Source of the DNA: Psoroptes ovis
Taxonomy: Eukaryota; Arthropoda; Arachnida; Sarcoptiformes; Psoroptidae
Direction: 5' to 3'
NCBI GenBank assembly: GCA_002943765.1
Contig: PQWQ01000003.1
Location: 868,001-932,000 of the forward strand
Length of the DNA: 64,000 nucleotides
Positions 24,001-34,528 of this stretch are shown here, in pieces. The notes beneath the pieces were generated by a model. The model was given only the letters and a program-made list of their open reading frames with translations. It searched no databases and was not told the origin of the DNA. Position 1 is the first letter of the stretch. Each line of letters begins with the position of its first letter. The position numbers and the translations under genes were made by a program.

Positions 24001-24038
24001 ACGTTAATTTGCATGATTCGTATTTTGCTATTAGACAT
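21024..24038 (-). CDS. LINE ORF2: endonuclease/reverse transcriptase polyprotein
   Basis: The frame opens at 24071, but the likelier start is Met 12 at 24038 (MSNSKIRIMQINV), whose ATG overlaps the ORF1 stop as ATGTCTAA. Residue numbers below count from 24071. The apurinic-type endonuclease occupies about 18-228: INVAKS, LLQEPCKF, ICGDFNSR, and a TDHN in place of the usual SDH. The reverse transcriptase spans about 495-770, with IAIDISGAFD (motif A), GCPQGSIISP (motif B) and YADD at 686-689. A C-terminal CPCG...H...C zinc knuckle lies near 956-971. There is no RNase H domain, consistent with R1/Jockey rather than I-type elements. It would act in target-primed reverse transcription. Confidence 0.9.
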   Translation of the reverse strand: MSNSKIRIMQINVAKSSLATNEIKNNISKFGVDLILLQEPCKFGNQIIFDLKSKILHHEPSIDADCATVVISKNISYKFLPDISNSYTTSTMIFTNTKPIIISNFYIRPNEMNGDHINFIESLLVKYSDLPIFICGDFNSRSTIWYDKITNKNGHTFKNLIQNNDLLIHNNKTPTCRNSSIIDLTLTNTQAHNLIKNWTNIACTNLTDHNCIIFDICLSKDQFLSNVIHSTWLFNEKKANWDSFKDSFDHTKLDLLTQSAINITNTNEIDSVIDHMTSLILEAAYTSLPPKSKYIKYNPYHWWNKHLELLKTHFHYVRNLYFRHKNTATPRISKNIYTTIRNKYIYEIKKARNLSWKTFIEEKENKSPYGHTFKLIKNKLNPTSNELPIFNVPPLELKNNISELLVNLFPDDVQHNDNHQNSEIRNYRPNLINTDSFSCDEDKILSIIKRLNVKKAPGPDFISNNMISHLNSKIVPILNIIFNKCIELGYYPLSWKKSWLIILKKPHKSDYYTPKSYRPICLTSHIGKIFERIINTNLMNYVSSNDIMSSRQHGFMPGKSTITALQTITNTAIQYKNCSYAAIIAIDISGAFDNCWHPAIIQQLDLFNFPVYLIQLIRSFLENREIVFKYSSTTVSKRPNNGCPQGSIISPFLWNLLLNDFLKSYDSEHSEVIAYADDITFVVKGPNIEVLNKNIIECFKNIHDWCDKVKLKISLPKTNVLLLHSGSRNPLSFNNLLVNPIESVKILGVYFKHHRNRNKIDFNFHIQKSIEKCTRIKQALFAYCTRTSGIDSRKRLIIYKSIIYPAISYGKEIWYPFINNNSKKKLNTLQYNILLRCVHAYKTTPSSCIHLLARTPILTDKIYNHLHTPHTDTFNTRKEAVNNADMNTLQQYIHNTNNTFRFFFPNGVPKDFNTNKYTTPFITNHGPFKEFLHRINPTQHTSPLCPCGTTQTSLHLLLHCPLTQHTRTILFNDTITLTNKHNYAKLTQFCKYITHNIIHNNSQH

Positions 24039-25176
24039 TTTGTGTTGACGCAGTGTGTGTGACAATGTCATGATTGGGTCCTGAATAATTTGTTTTGTTG
24101 ATAAGTCTATTTGTTTGCTGTTGGTAAATCGGACAATTGTTGTTGTTGGGTAGATGATTGTGTGATGAGTTTTTATGATGAGAGTGTACAGAGCAATTTA
24201 CGCACTTTTGAATTTTAGAGCACTTGTGATTTATTCCATCACCTTGGCCGCAGCATTTGCATATTTTCGGGTTTTTACAGATTCTGGTGTTGTGATCAAA
24301 ACTGAAGCAATTCTGACATTGTCTCACCAAGATTTTGTTTTTGACAATAATTTTTTCATAGTTAGTATCTAAGTATCCTTGTTTCATAATAGTTTCGTAA
24401 AGATGTGGATTAACTCGCATAACAATATCCTGGCAATCGGTGTTTGATTTCATTGCGAATAAGACCAACATTTTATTTTCGCAGTTTGCAAGGATTGGAT
24501 TGAGATTAGGATCACATATGATTTGTGGAATAACGCTTAAGCTATTTAATTTCGAGACAGATTTTAAGACAATAGTAGGATCAAGTTTTCTGGATTTATG
24601 TATAGATGCGTTGGTAGATAATGGTGTCAAAACGTTGAAATCACTGATGATTTGATCTACATCTTCAGTTGACGGTATTTTAATCACAGCACCTTTATTT
24701 GTTTTTATGATTTTGTTGATTTTTATGTTATTGTTTCTGTTTCTGATGAGATTTAATGCTTCATATGTTTCCTTTACCACGGTAGCTGGATTGATGTTAT
24801 TCTTAGCAGATACTACAATTGTTTCTTCGGTGGTGTTGTTTTTGTTTTTGATTAATTGCTCCGTTGATTGGGCTTTCATTATTTGTGCAAAAGAAATATT
24901 TGATCCGTTATTTTTATTTTCATTATTAGCAATGATTTTTTCGATTTTGTCTACCAAGTTGTCGTTTACTGATTTTGACTCTATGGCTAAATTCAATGCC
25001 GACGATATGTTGATTTTGATTTGTTTTCCGATGTTTTGTAAATCACTGATGAAAACATTACTAAGTTGTTTGTTCTTGGATGAAGATTTTTCAAGTAGAG
25101 CCTGAAAAATTTGATCTATTAGATTAAAGGCGTTGACTCTGTATGTATCGATTTGATCCAGAGTTTGGTCATCCAT
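24031..25176 (-). CDS. LINE ORF1: gag-like RNA-binding protein with zinc knuckles
   Basis: 381 aa. The N-terminal half is hydrophilic and predicted helical. The middle resembles the ORF1 RNA-recognition-type region. Near the C-terminus lie zinc knuckles: CQNCFSFDHNTRIC (C-X2-C-X4-H-X4-C), then a Cys/His cluster CKCCGQGDGINHKC, and CVNCSVHSHH further on. Such ORF1 proteins bind element RNA to form the ribonucleoprotein. Its stop at 24031-24033 overlaps the ORF2 start by 8 nt, pointing to termination-reinitiation as the way ORF2 is translated. Confidence 0.88.
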   Translation of the reverse strand: MDDQTLDQIDTYRVNAFNLIDQIFQALLEKSSSKNKQLSNVFISDLQNIGKQIKINISSALNLAIESKSVNDNLVDKIEKIIANNENKNNGSNISFAQIMKAQSTEQLIKNKNNTTEETIVVSAKNNINPATVVKETYEALNLIRNRNNNIKINKIIKTNKGAVIKIPSTEDVDQIISDFNVLTPLSTNASIHKSRKLDPTIVLKSVSKLNSLSVIPQIICDPNLNPILANCENKMLVLFAMKSNTDCQDIVMRVNPHLYETIMKQGYLDTNYEKIIVKNKILVRQCQNCFSFDHNTRICKNPKICKCCGQGDGINHKCSKIQKCVNCSVHSHHKNSSHNHLPNNNNCPIYQQQTNRLINKTNYSGPNHDIVTHTASTQNV

Positions 25177-25564
25177 CTCGATACAAGTTGTTCCAAAAAT
25201 AGGAACAATTACAAATTAAACAATTGGATGACTGGTACTAAATTGTTGTTTTGATGGGATTTGGCGCGATTTGAATGAGAGCAGATGATGAGTGTAAACA
25301 AAACAGTTTTGATTGAACGATTTATTAATTTTAATTTTTATCTTATTTTTTCTTTAAATTTTCTCTGAATTTGATGAAACGAACAAAGAACGGATCGTGG
25401 AATGGACAACACAAATATTTTAATTAAGTAATTAACCGAAGATATTGAAACTAATTTGTTTTATTAAAAGTTAATAGAACAATGTAAACAAATTAATGAA
25501 AATAGCACGATGTGCACACAACAAAAGCTAAAATCATAATAATAATAATGATAATAACATTGAA

Positions 25565-25587
25565 ACACACACACACACACACACACA
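25565..25587. repeat. CA dinucleotide microsatellite
   Basis: About 11 uninterrupted CA units. Similar tracts occur at 33054-33075 and 50698-50719, and a TG tract at 55115-55134. Confidence 0.9.
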
Positions 25588-26152
25588 TTTTTTCGATGGC
25601 AAATGATGAATGAATGAAAAAAATGTGAAAATCAAAACAAAAATTATGAATAATATTGTTCAACGATTTATGCGTGTGCGTGCTTGTCCATTCAATCAAT
25701 CGACTAAATCAAATGAACGAAACTCAATCAACAGAAAATTATCTAAATCATCATCATCATGAAATAATCATAATCGAAATAAATTATTTCGTAGAAAACA
25801 AACAAATAAATAAATAAATAAATAAAAACAAACATTGATTCATATATTTATCATAGTGAAAATATTATCATATAAATAATAATGATAATAATCGTATATT
25901 GAAATGCATCATCAATTTATTATCATTTCAATATTATCTTGAGCATTATTCATTCATTTGTTTGTTTATTTTATTTGATCGGAATTGAAGATTTCATTGT
26001 GCTGGCGCGAATATTTTTGGACATTTTTCAGCAATATTTCTCATTTTGTCATGTAGATAATATCACATGCAAAAATATACGAAAAATGTATGATGCAAAC
26101 ACATCGATTTTCGATCCATCGATCAAAGTCTATTATGAGATTATATTTCTAC

Positions 26153-26230
26153 TAGGCTGTCCTAAAAGTTCATTCTGCTTAATCAATAAAGTTGCTCATA
26201 AAAATCGGTCAGAACTTTCCGGACAGCCTA
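26153..26230. mobile_element. Palindromic mariner-like MITE, copy 1
   Basis: 78 bp bounded by TA and its complement. The ends are inverted repeats: TAGGCTGTCCTAAAAGTTC at the left and the complement of TAGGCTGTCCGGAAAGTTCT at the right. The same sequence occurs twice more in the window. TA termini and an AGGYTGTCC-type end fit a Tc1/mariner-derived miniature element with no coding capacity. Confidence 0.8.
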
Positions 26231-29078
26231 ATATTTTAAAAATATAATTTCTTTTTTCCACTCAATTTAATCACCTTCAGACATCAAAAATGAGAAAAAA
26301 AAATGTTAAAAGGTGTCTGAAGAAAAAGAAAAATAGAAATATTCTAATTCATAGATCCTTCGAATAAAAAAATATTCGATGATATATTTTTATGTAGAAC
26401 TGCTGAGCGTAAATCAATACCAATTTGAAATTCAAATCAAAATGAATTTGATTATGATTAGAATTTCAATTGAATCTAATTTCGTCATGATTTTTGAAAA
26501 AAAAAACGAAAATATTTTTTACTTTTTAATCAAAATTTATTCATTATCAAAATATAAAAATTCAATTGACCATGAAATTATTAGATTGTGTTGTGCAGTC
26601 GTGTTGCCGTTGACAATTTTCACGTATTTATATTTATATTTAGAACATCTTTTGATCTTGATTTTTTTCATCATTTTTTTTTCTTCTTGAAATTTAGAAA
26701 AATTCATGTCCATAGAAATAATTTGCGAAAAGTCTGGAAAAAATTAGAGAAAAAATAATAATAAACCCGTCATTCATTGTTACATCAATGATTCAATTTT
26801 TGCTTGAATTCACAGTTACATAATGAAATATTACATATATCTAAGATAGACATCATTTAAAATGGAATTTCAATTGTATTATTATTTCTATTATCATCAT
26901 CAAATAAACAGTAGGTGGTGACGATTTGTGGTGTTATCGTTGTTATTGAATTTGCTATTTGATTGAATATAATGGAAAACATGAATGAATGAATGAATAT
27001 GAATGAAATACATGAATTCATTGACATTCGTGATTTGAGAAATTTTTGATGAATGAAAATATTTTTTCAAAAAGATTTACAATAAACGAAATGCAACAAA
27101 ATGAAAGGATTATCCCATTTATATTCAATATTTTCATAATTATTAAATCATCATCATCATCATTGACACATTCACAAGCAGCATGTGTTACATTCATTTG
27201 GCATTTTATTTGTTTTCACTTGAAAATCATAATCAAACGGAAATATTTATCAATAAATGGTAAATGGATTTTATTCTCATCAACTTAATGTTTTCCATAG
27301 CAATGAAGTGGATTGGTTTAAATCAATTGTATTTATGATAGGAAAATCATTGATTCAATCATTGAAGTTTTCAAACGTTGGATTTATTTTGACATTTGAC
27401 CAATTTGGATTTGATTGAAATGATGATGAATAGTACTTAATGATAGTAACAAATTTACCGCGTTAAATGTATTTATTTAATCGATGGATGAGCATTGATT
27501 TTGTTTCAAAAATTTTTGCGAAGATTTTTGAAAATATTTTGATGGCAATCAAAAAAAAATGTCAAGGTCTAGCGATGACCAATCAGTCAATGGCACATTC
27601 CAATCAATTTAATCATAATCATCGCTTAAATTCATCTTTATTAAATTTTAAATTGAAGCATCTTCGGCATTTTTGCATCCCCATTTAATATTTCAAATGT
27701 TTCAATTAATTTAATCCAATCAATGATTGCTTCGTGCAAATGTAGATCATTCGTAAATATTTTTTTTTTTCGAAAAGTAACAGAAATTTTCAACTTGAAA
27801 ATATTTTTATTTACTTAATCATCTTTTTTTTTGAAAATAAAATATTTCATTGAAGATGTTTTTTTTGTAGTTTGAAATCGTGCATCGGAGATATTTCTCG
27901 AATGATATTTCATCAATGATCATAATGATTATTTTTGTAGTGATGGTCAATTTCTTAATTTTTGGACATTTTTTTTCTTTAGGCAAAATATATTCAAAAA
28001 TAAATAAATTGACAAATGGATTATTGTTGTATATGAAAATATTTTAATTCCATCAAAAATGATCAAAGTTCAAATTTTTCAAGAATTTCAATTACATAAT
28101 CATACTTTCAAATTTAGTTTTGCTATTCAAAGATGCACAAATATTTATCCGGATATATTTTCGAATATTTATCAGATACTATTTTGAATATTCGAGTATT
28201 AAAGCCTTGAATTATGTAATCAAATGGATTAAAAGATTTGGATTTGAAAAAAATGAAAATATTTCGTCTCAATTTTTTTCTCGAAATTCAATTAATCATT
28301 CATTATTACTTGTAGCCATATTTCAATTATTTCAATCATCCATAATCAAAGATGGCATGTTTTTCACCGCATTGATTACATGCTTAATTAAAAAATTAAT
28401 ATCAATATCAATAATTACTATATTGAAAATCATTGAAAATCTTCCATTCACAATTAATTACGAAAACTTAATTGAAAACTTTATTAATTGAAAATTGAAG
28501 AAATTTTCGGCCACAAAAATATAATTTGTTGTCAATTATGATTTATTGAACTAAATTATCACTATTTTTATTTTGTTTGTTAGTATTTGAAAATTGTCGA
28601 AATAAATATAAATATCGAAATAATTGGCTTTTGAAAATACTTGGAAATCAATTTTTTAAAAATTTCGTTTAAAAATATGTTTGGAAATTCACAAATTTCA
28701 ATCGAAAAATAAGTGAAAAATGAATTTTATTTATTTTTTCATATTTATTCAATAATTTATTCATATATTTCAAGTGAAATTTCTTTGAAAAAAATTTTAA
28801 ATTAAAAAATTTCAAAAATTTCAAATTTTGAAAAATTTGAAATTAAAATTTCATAATTTTCATTATTTTTATTTTTAAAATTCAAATACTTGAAATATAT
28901 TGAAAAATGGTTGTATCAATGTAAATTACCGAAAAAAAACAAACAATAATAATTTTTTACAAAGAATTTCACATTTCATTGAAAACAATATTTCATTGGT
29001 GATTATTATTATTATTTATTCATTTTCGTCGTTAATGATTTTTGTTTCATTTTGATCATCATTATCATTAATACTTTT

Positions 29079-29108
29079 TTTTATATGACAATTTATTGTC
29101 ATATAAAA
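29079..29108. other. Perfect 13-bp inverted repeat with 4-nt loop
   Basis: Arms TTTTATATGACAA (29079-29091) and its exact complement (29096-29108) around a TTTA loop. There is no associated gene. It could be chance in AT-rich DNA or a small structured element. Confidence 0.6.
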
Positions 29109-32100
29109 TGGAAATAAAAATGTGAAATGATATTGAAAAATGAAAAAAAAATTTAAGGAAAAAAAATAGGATTATTGTCACCATCATTGTCATCATCATT
29201 ATCATCAAACATCCATTATATAACCATCATATGGTTTTCTGTGTTTATTTTTATTTATGACAAATATAAAAAAAACATTTACAAAAATATGCATTTTTTT
29301 TGTGTGTTTGTATGTTGTTCAAGTGTGACTGTTAAGCCAAAACAAGGATAAACATGACAAATGAAATGCATTTGAAAGAAAATTTGAATAAATAAAAAAA
29401 ATTGGCGCAAAATGATTTGAATTTTGCAATTTGAAGAAACATGGAAAAAAAATTTGTTCATTTTTTTTTGTCCAATATTTACAGTCAATCAATCAATCAA
29501 TCAAACAAATGTCGGTCAAACGACAAATCAATCTGATCATCATTGATTGATTTATCAATCATTGATTATTATTATCCTAAAAGTGTTGTTGCCTATCGGA
29601 TAACCATTATAACTACTGAATTTTGAAAACTGTTTAAGGCTATTTTGAAGCTTGACAATGTATTTATTTGTACATAGTATTTTTGGGGATTTGTACATTA
29701 TTGGTTGATGATGGTTATCATTATTATTTTCAATTTTCGTTTTTTTTTTTTCATTTTATTTGAAACCTTTATTGAAAATTTGCCACCTTTTGTTTAATGA
29801 TTATCATTTCTATTATTATTTTCAAATATTATGACAATTTTTAATGTTTTTTTTCAATGATTTTACCTTCATTTCATTTCCATTTTATTTTCAAAGTATT
29901 TCACACAAAATTTGTTTTTATTTATATGGAAATGATTGTTGTTTTTTTTTCTTTTTTGATGAATATGTTTTCAACATTTTTTTTAAAAATATTATATTCA
30001 CTTTGTCTATTTATGATGATTGACAAAATAATTATAATAATAATAATGAAAATAATAATATTCAATAATGTCATAGTAACAAAAGTTTTGCGTAATTTTC
30101 ATATTTTTTCGAAGTACTGTTTATCCATTTTGAATTTTATCAAATCTTATCATCAATCAATCATCATTAAAATGAAATTATAGCATTTTGATTTTGATCA
30201 GTTAATCAGTGGATCAATAAACCTATCAATAATTTTTTATTTTATATTTTATCAAGAATTCTTTCAAAACAAAAAGCAATAACTCAAATACCTCGTTGAA
30301 TTCATTGCACAAAAATGTATGATTACATATTTCAGCCTTTGTATGGATTATGTACATTTGGATTAATGAATACGAAATACGGAAACAAATACAAATGTTT
30401 CAAATCCTCGTTATTCATTGGATCAATTATCAAAAAAAGATCAAGTTTGAGGATCATTCGGATTGAACATTTCCATTTTGACATTCAATCAAATCAATGC
30501 AAATCCAAATAATTTGATTTGATTCGAAATTGACCAAATACAAGCGCTATAGGTGTGTTGTTTTTTTGATTAGAACATCTTCATGCTTTATTATTTGGAT
30601 TAAATTGGATTTGTGAAAAGCTTTAATCAAATTTTTCTGTTTTTTCTTATGAATTATAATCGAGAAATAATAATATTCGCCAACATCAAACGGCTTGAAT
30701 GTCAAATCATCATGATATGATGATTTGTGTTGAATAGTTGTACGTACATTTACGTACAATTACTTGCGCGCGTGTGTGTGTGTATGGCGATATGTAAATA
30801 ATTTTTTCTTATATGAATTTAAAGCAAAAAACTTTTTGCAATTAAAAATGCCAGAAGAAAAATCATGATCATGACATGGAATGAAATGAATTTTCATATA
30901 ATATTATTTTCAGCAGATGAATCTAGTTTAAAATTTCAAAATCATGATTATGATTTAAATTGAAATCGAAATAATTAAAACAATGAAATCGAATATGCTG
31001 GAAAAATTGTTGGATTCATATATTACAGAATGATTATATTTTCATATTACACAGGAATGAAATTAAATACTTTTTTTCCCCATAATCATCTTCCGGAATT
31101 TTAATCTCTTTCTCTCTCTCTGTGAAACATGAATACAAATCATATGAACATAATCATATGAATATAAATGAATACCGATAATAATAATCATAATAATGAT
31201 AATAATAATTGTAACGATGATAACAATAATATCTGAACGATATACATTTAAAATGAAAATAAATTATGGAATAAATTCATTGTGACACGCGTCAAATTTG
31301 TATGTAATATATTAAATGTGATAAATAATGATAATGGATGATGAAATTGATTATCTCAAAAAATGAAAAAACATATTCATCTATTCATTCATTAAATCAT
31401 CTATTCGATGATAATTTAGATGATGATGGCCTTTTGTTTTTTATTTTCTTGTTTTTCATTTATTCTTCATTATCATTGTTGTGGTTGTTTAATTCATCTT
31501 TTTTCTTCGATGATTATTATCAAACAATCATCATGAACATACAAACTGTTGAATGGACAACAGCCGAAATAATACAGAAAGTCAAAATTCATTGAGACAC
31601 CTTTGTTTGTGTTGGTTTATTTATTTATAATTATTTATTCGCATTTCTTTTCAAATATATCAAAAATTTTTTCACATTTTATTATTTAAAACACATATAT
31701 TTTTTCTTTCTCGTATAACCACAACGAAAATCGTCTTTGACATTGGCCACAAATCATATAATGATGATGATAATGATAATCATGATAATTATGATAATAA
31801 CAATAAAGATATGAGAATAAAAAATTTGAGAAAAATAAAAAAAAAGATGATGATGACCTGTAAGGTATTATGTGTGGTTATGTGAGTGCATGTATCGTTA
31901 TTATACTTGTCATTATTATTATTATATTCATTAATTCATATGATAATAATTCAGATGATAATGATTTGAAAAATAGCATTCAATAAACAGCAATTATAAC
32001 TTATTGTGGATCATGATCTTGATTTTGATTTGTGTTTTTGTTCATCATTTCATTCATTCATTTTTTCATTCATTCAATGAACATATAATACATGGTCGCA

Positions 32101-32693
32101 TGTTCTTTTGTTGTCTTTTTTTGTGTTCAATGATTATAATATTCTTTGGAAAAATTTGAAAAAGAATATAATTTTCGTATTAAACAATTGATTCACATCA
32201 GAAATTTCATAATTTCAATTCATTAATCATAGAAAGAAATGAAAGAAAAGAATCACGTACAGATTATGCATGATAATTTGCAATTAATTATTCCGAAAGA
32301 AGAAAAAATGATTGAAATTTTGGAGAAAAAAAAATCGAATAAATTAATTGGATCAAATTTGCAAATTTTCAAATTTTGCAACTTTTAAACCCTAATATTC
32401 GACCATTTTGTGATGAAATTGGAACTTTGCTTGGAATTTTAATTGAAATTTCAATCAAAAATTTTAATTGAAATTTGATTAAATTTTTTTTTATCATCAA
32501 AAATAAATCAACATTCATTAACAATCCGATCTAGCTCTATTTTATTTTATTTCATTTTATTGTATTGAATTGGATTCGACAGTAATTTCCCCATCCATAG
32601 AAAACTCATTAATTTTTAATTGATTTCATTGATTGTTTGTACGAATGTAAATTTTCCATACAATATGAAGACTATTGAAAATAGTCAATATAT

Positions 32694-32772
32694 TAGTCTG
32701 TCCGAAAAGTTCATTCCGCTTAATTTGATAGAGTTGCTTATGAAAATCGGCCAGAACTTTCCGTACAACCTA
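32694..32772. mobile_element. Palindromic mariner-like MITE, copy 2
   Basis: 79 bp, same orientation as copy 1, with several substitutions (for example AGTCTGTCCGAAAAGTTC at the left end and CCGTACAACCTA at the right). It is more diverged at the termini than the other two copies. Confidence 0.78.
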
Positions 32773-33529
32773 ATATTTTAATGTTTTTTGTAATTTTTTT
32801 TCTAATATTTTGAATAGATTTAAAAATAGTTGCGACAATTTTCTCTTCAAAATTTGTTTTTTTTTCATGATTTTGTCCCGTTTGAGGCAAATAAATCAAA
32901 TCATCTAAAATATTATTATTTGAAAAAAGATTTTCAAGGTGAATTATTCACATTAAAATTATATCATCATCATACACACATACAAACAAACATACATTCA
33001 TAGATATTTTTAAATATTTTCAAATATTTCTCAAATTTTCACTTAATGGATGATACACACACACACACACACACATCATTGTTGGTTGACCAATATTTTT
33101 CGATATTTTTTTCCTTTCAAAAAACGAAATTTATTTGTAAATACTGAATGTGTGTTTGTTGAACGTTCAAATTGTATTATGTATTCAAATGCATTAGACC
33201 GCCTAAATAACTTACATTCAAAAGATATTGTCTCATCATGTTTTCATATCGAAAAATGTTTCATAAATGAATATATTATGCCATTTGATGATAATGATGA
33301 TCATGATGATGATGTTCTAGAAGATGCGATTGCACGTGAAAAAGAGTGAAATTATTTAATATTTTGTTGACGAAATTTTCGAGATTTTCTCTATTTTTCT
33401 ACGAATGAATGAGTGAATGAATGGGAAAAAATGAAAATATTCTCTTGAAACTTGCTTATTTTCGTTTTTCTAAAATTCGGTAAAATTATATCATTCATTT
33501 CATTTGAACGTGTTGATTTTTTCGAATCA

Positions 33530-33537
33530 TATATAAA
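33530..33537 (+). promoter_or_regulatory. TATA box of the glycine-rich cuticular gene
   Basis: TATATAAA about 190 nt upstream of the initiating ATG at 33719, with no competing element nearby. Transcription would start near 33560. Confidence 0.55.
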
Positions 33538-33718
33538 GTGAATGATTCAAACATCAAAAATTCATCATTCATTCGCTCATCATCATTTCAAAGCTTGTAT
33601 TTAGCTTCAATTGGATTTAGTTTTTTTAAAAATTTGAAATTTTTGTTTTGTGTTTTTTAAAATTTTGAAATATTTTCAATTTTCCTACGATTTTCAACTG
33701 ATTAAACTACAACTAATC

Positions 33719-34528
33719 ATGTTCAAAGTATGTGTACATCAATCAAGTGTCTATTCGGTTATTCATTCATTAATTTTTTTTTTTGGTGAAATTTTATTTT
33801 TTGTGGTTTTCATTTCTGCACAGTACTTTGTTGCCATTTCATCAATGATCGTTTGCTGTATGGCTGGTGGTTATGGTGGTGGTGGTGGTGGTGGCGGCGG
33901 AGGCTACGGCGGTGGCATGTCACATGGTGGTATGTCACGTGGTGGTGGAGGTTTTATGGGTGGCGGCGGCATGGGTGGTGGATATGGTGGCGGTGTCATT
34001 CAAGCTGCTGTTCAATCCAGACATAATGTTCAATTTATTGATGTACCATCGACTGGTTCAGTCAACCCAACAACAATCGAAGGTTTGCTTCACTGCATGA
34101 ATTATTATTAATATTGGTATGATTTATTTCATTTATTATCAAATATTTTAGTCGGTGCTCAAGCCATTCCAGTCAACATGATTTTCCGATCAGCATCATC
34201 AAATCTTAATGTACAACAAATGCATGAAGGTGCTGCTGGTTCACAACAAGAATCACAATCCGAAGATGAACCACATTACCTTAAACATACAGTCACCAAA
34301 CCAATCTTACAGGAAGTATATGAAGTCATTACACCATATCGTAAAATCACTCAAGAAATTAAACCAGTACATGAAGATATTCAAACAATTATCGCCCGTA
34401 TGTCAGGCGGCGGCGGTGGTTATGGTGGCGGTGCTGGTGGTGCTGGAGGTTATGGTGGTGGTATGTCACGAGGTGGTGGTGGTGGTGGTTACGGTGGTGG
34501 CGGTAGCTCACGTAAAGGTGGCTACTAA
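33719..34528 (+). CDS. Secreted glycine-rich cuticular-type protein
   Basis: Three exons: 33719-33727 (ATGTTCAAA only), 33824-34082 and 34152-34528, with introns of 96 and 69 nt, giving 214 aa. The tiny first exon followed by an intron inside the signal peptide is typical of arthropod cuticle genes. The joined N-terminus MFKYFVAISSMIVCCMA is a good signal peptide. Next come a Gly/Tyr/Met-rich GGGGYGGG block, the conserved domain (SRHNVQFIDVPST ... IPVNMIFRSASSNLNV ... SEDEPHYLKHTV ... YEVITPYRKITQEIKPVHE), then a second Gly/Tyr-rich tail ending SSRKGGY. The core domain recurs at 38552-40102 and 57216-57704. Function is inferred: structural component of cuticle or another extracellular matrix. 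No enzyme motif is present. Confidence 0.82.

Larger units (their letters stand above)
20860..25330 (-). mobile_element. Apparently full-length R1/Jockey-type LINE retrotransposon
   Basis: A minus-strand non-LTR element with ORF1 (24031-25176) and ORF2 (21024-24071), both uninterrupted. Base composition is visibly less AT-rich than the neighbourhood. The 3' end probably lies at the trinucleotide/tetranucleotide tail at about 20860-20890 (read on the minus strand as TTTATTTATTATTATT...). The 5' end is not sharply visible; the composition change suggests about 25250-25350. I could not identify target-site duplications by eye. Intact endonuclease and reverse-transcriptase motifs suggest a recent, possibly still competent, copy. 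Confidence 0.85.
25331..33529. other. 8-kb gene-poor stretch
   Basis: I find no frame here with recognisable domains. Open frames such as 25939-26247, 28120-28491 and 33050-33349 are AT-driven or overlap repeats. Contents that I can support are CA microsatellites (25565-25587, 33054-33075), many ATT/AAT and CAT tracts, two MITE copies (26153-26230, 32694-32772) and a 13-bp-arm hairpin (29079-29108). It may include long introns or regulatory DNA of a gene I cannot see. Confidence 0.5.

Noticed and set aside
24039..24071. First ATG of the ORF2 frame as translation start
   Set aside because: The next Met at 24038 directly precedes the conserved endonuclease start and overlaps the ORF1 stop, a better-motivated start.
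28120..28491. 123-codon frame in the gene-poor region
   Set aside because: Phe/Ile/Asn-rich, no motif, no flanking gene signals; expected by chance at this AT content.
33050..33349. 99-codon frame beginning in a CA microsatellite
   Set aside because: The N-terminus is translated microsatellite and the C-terminus translated GATGAT repeat; the middle shows no recognised feature.
33867..34100. Val/Ala-rich frame overlapping the glycine-rich gene
   Set aside because: It is a shifted-frame reading of GGT/GGC codons, which gives Val and Ala runs.
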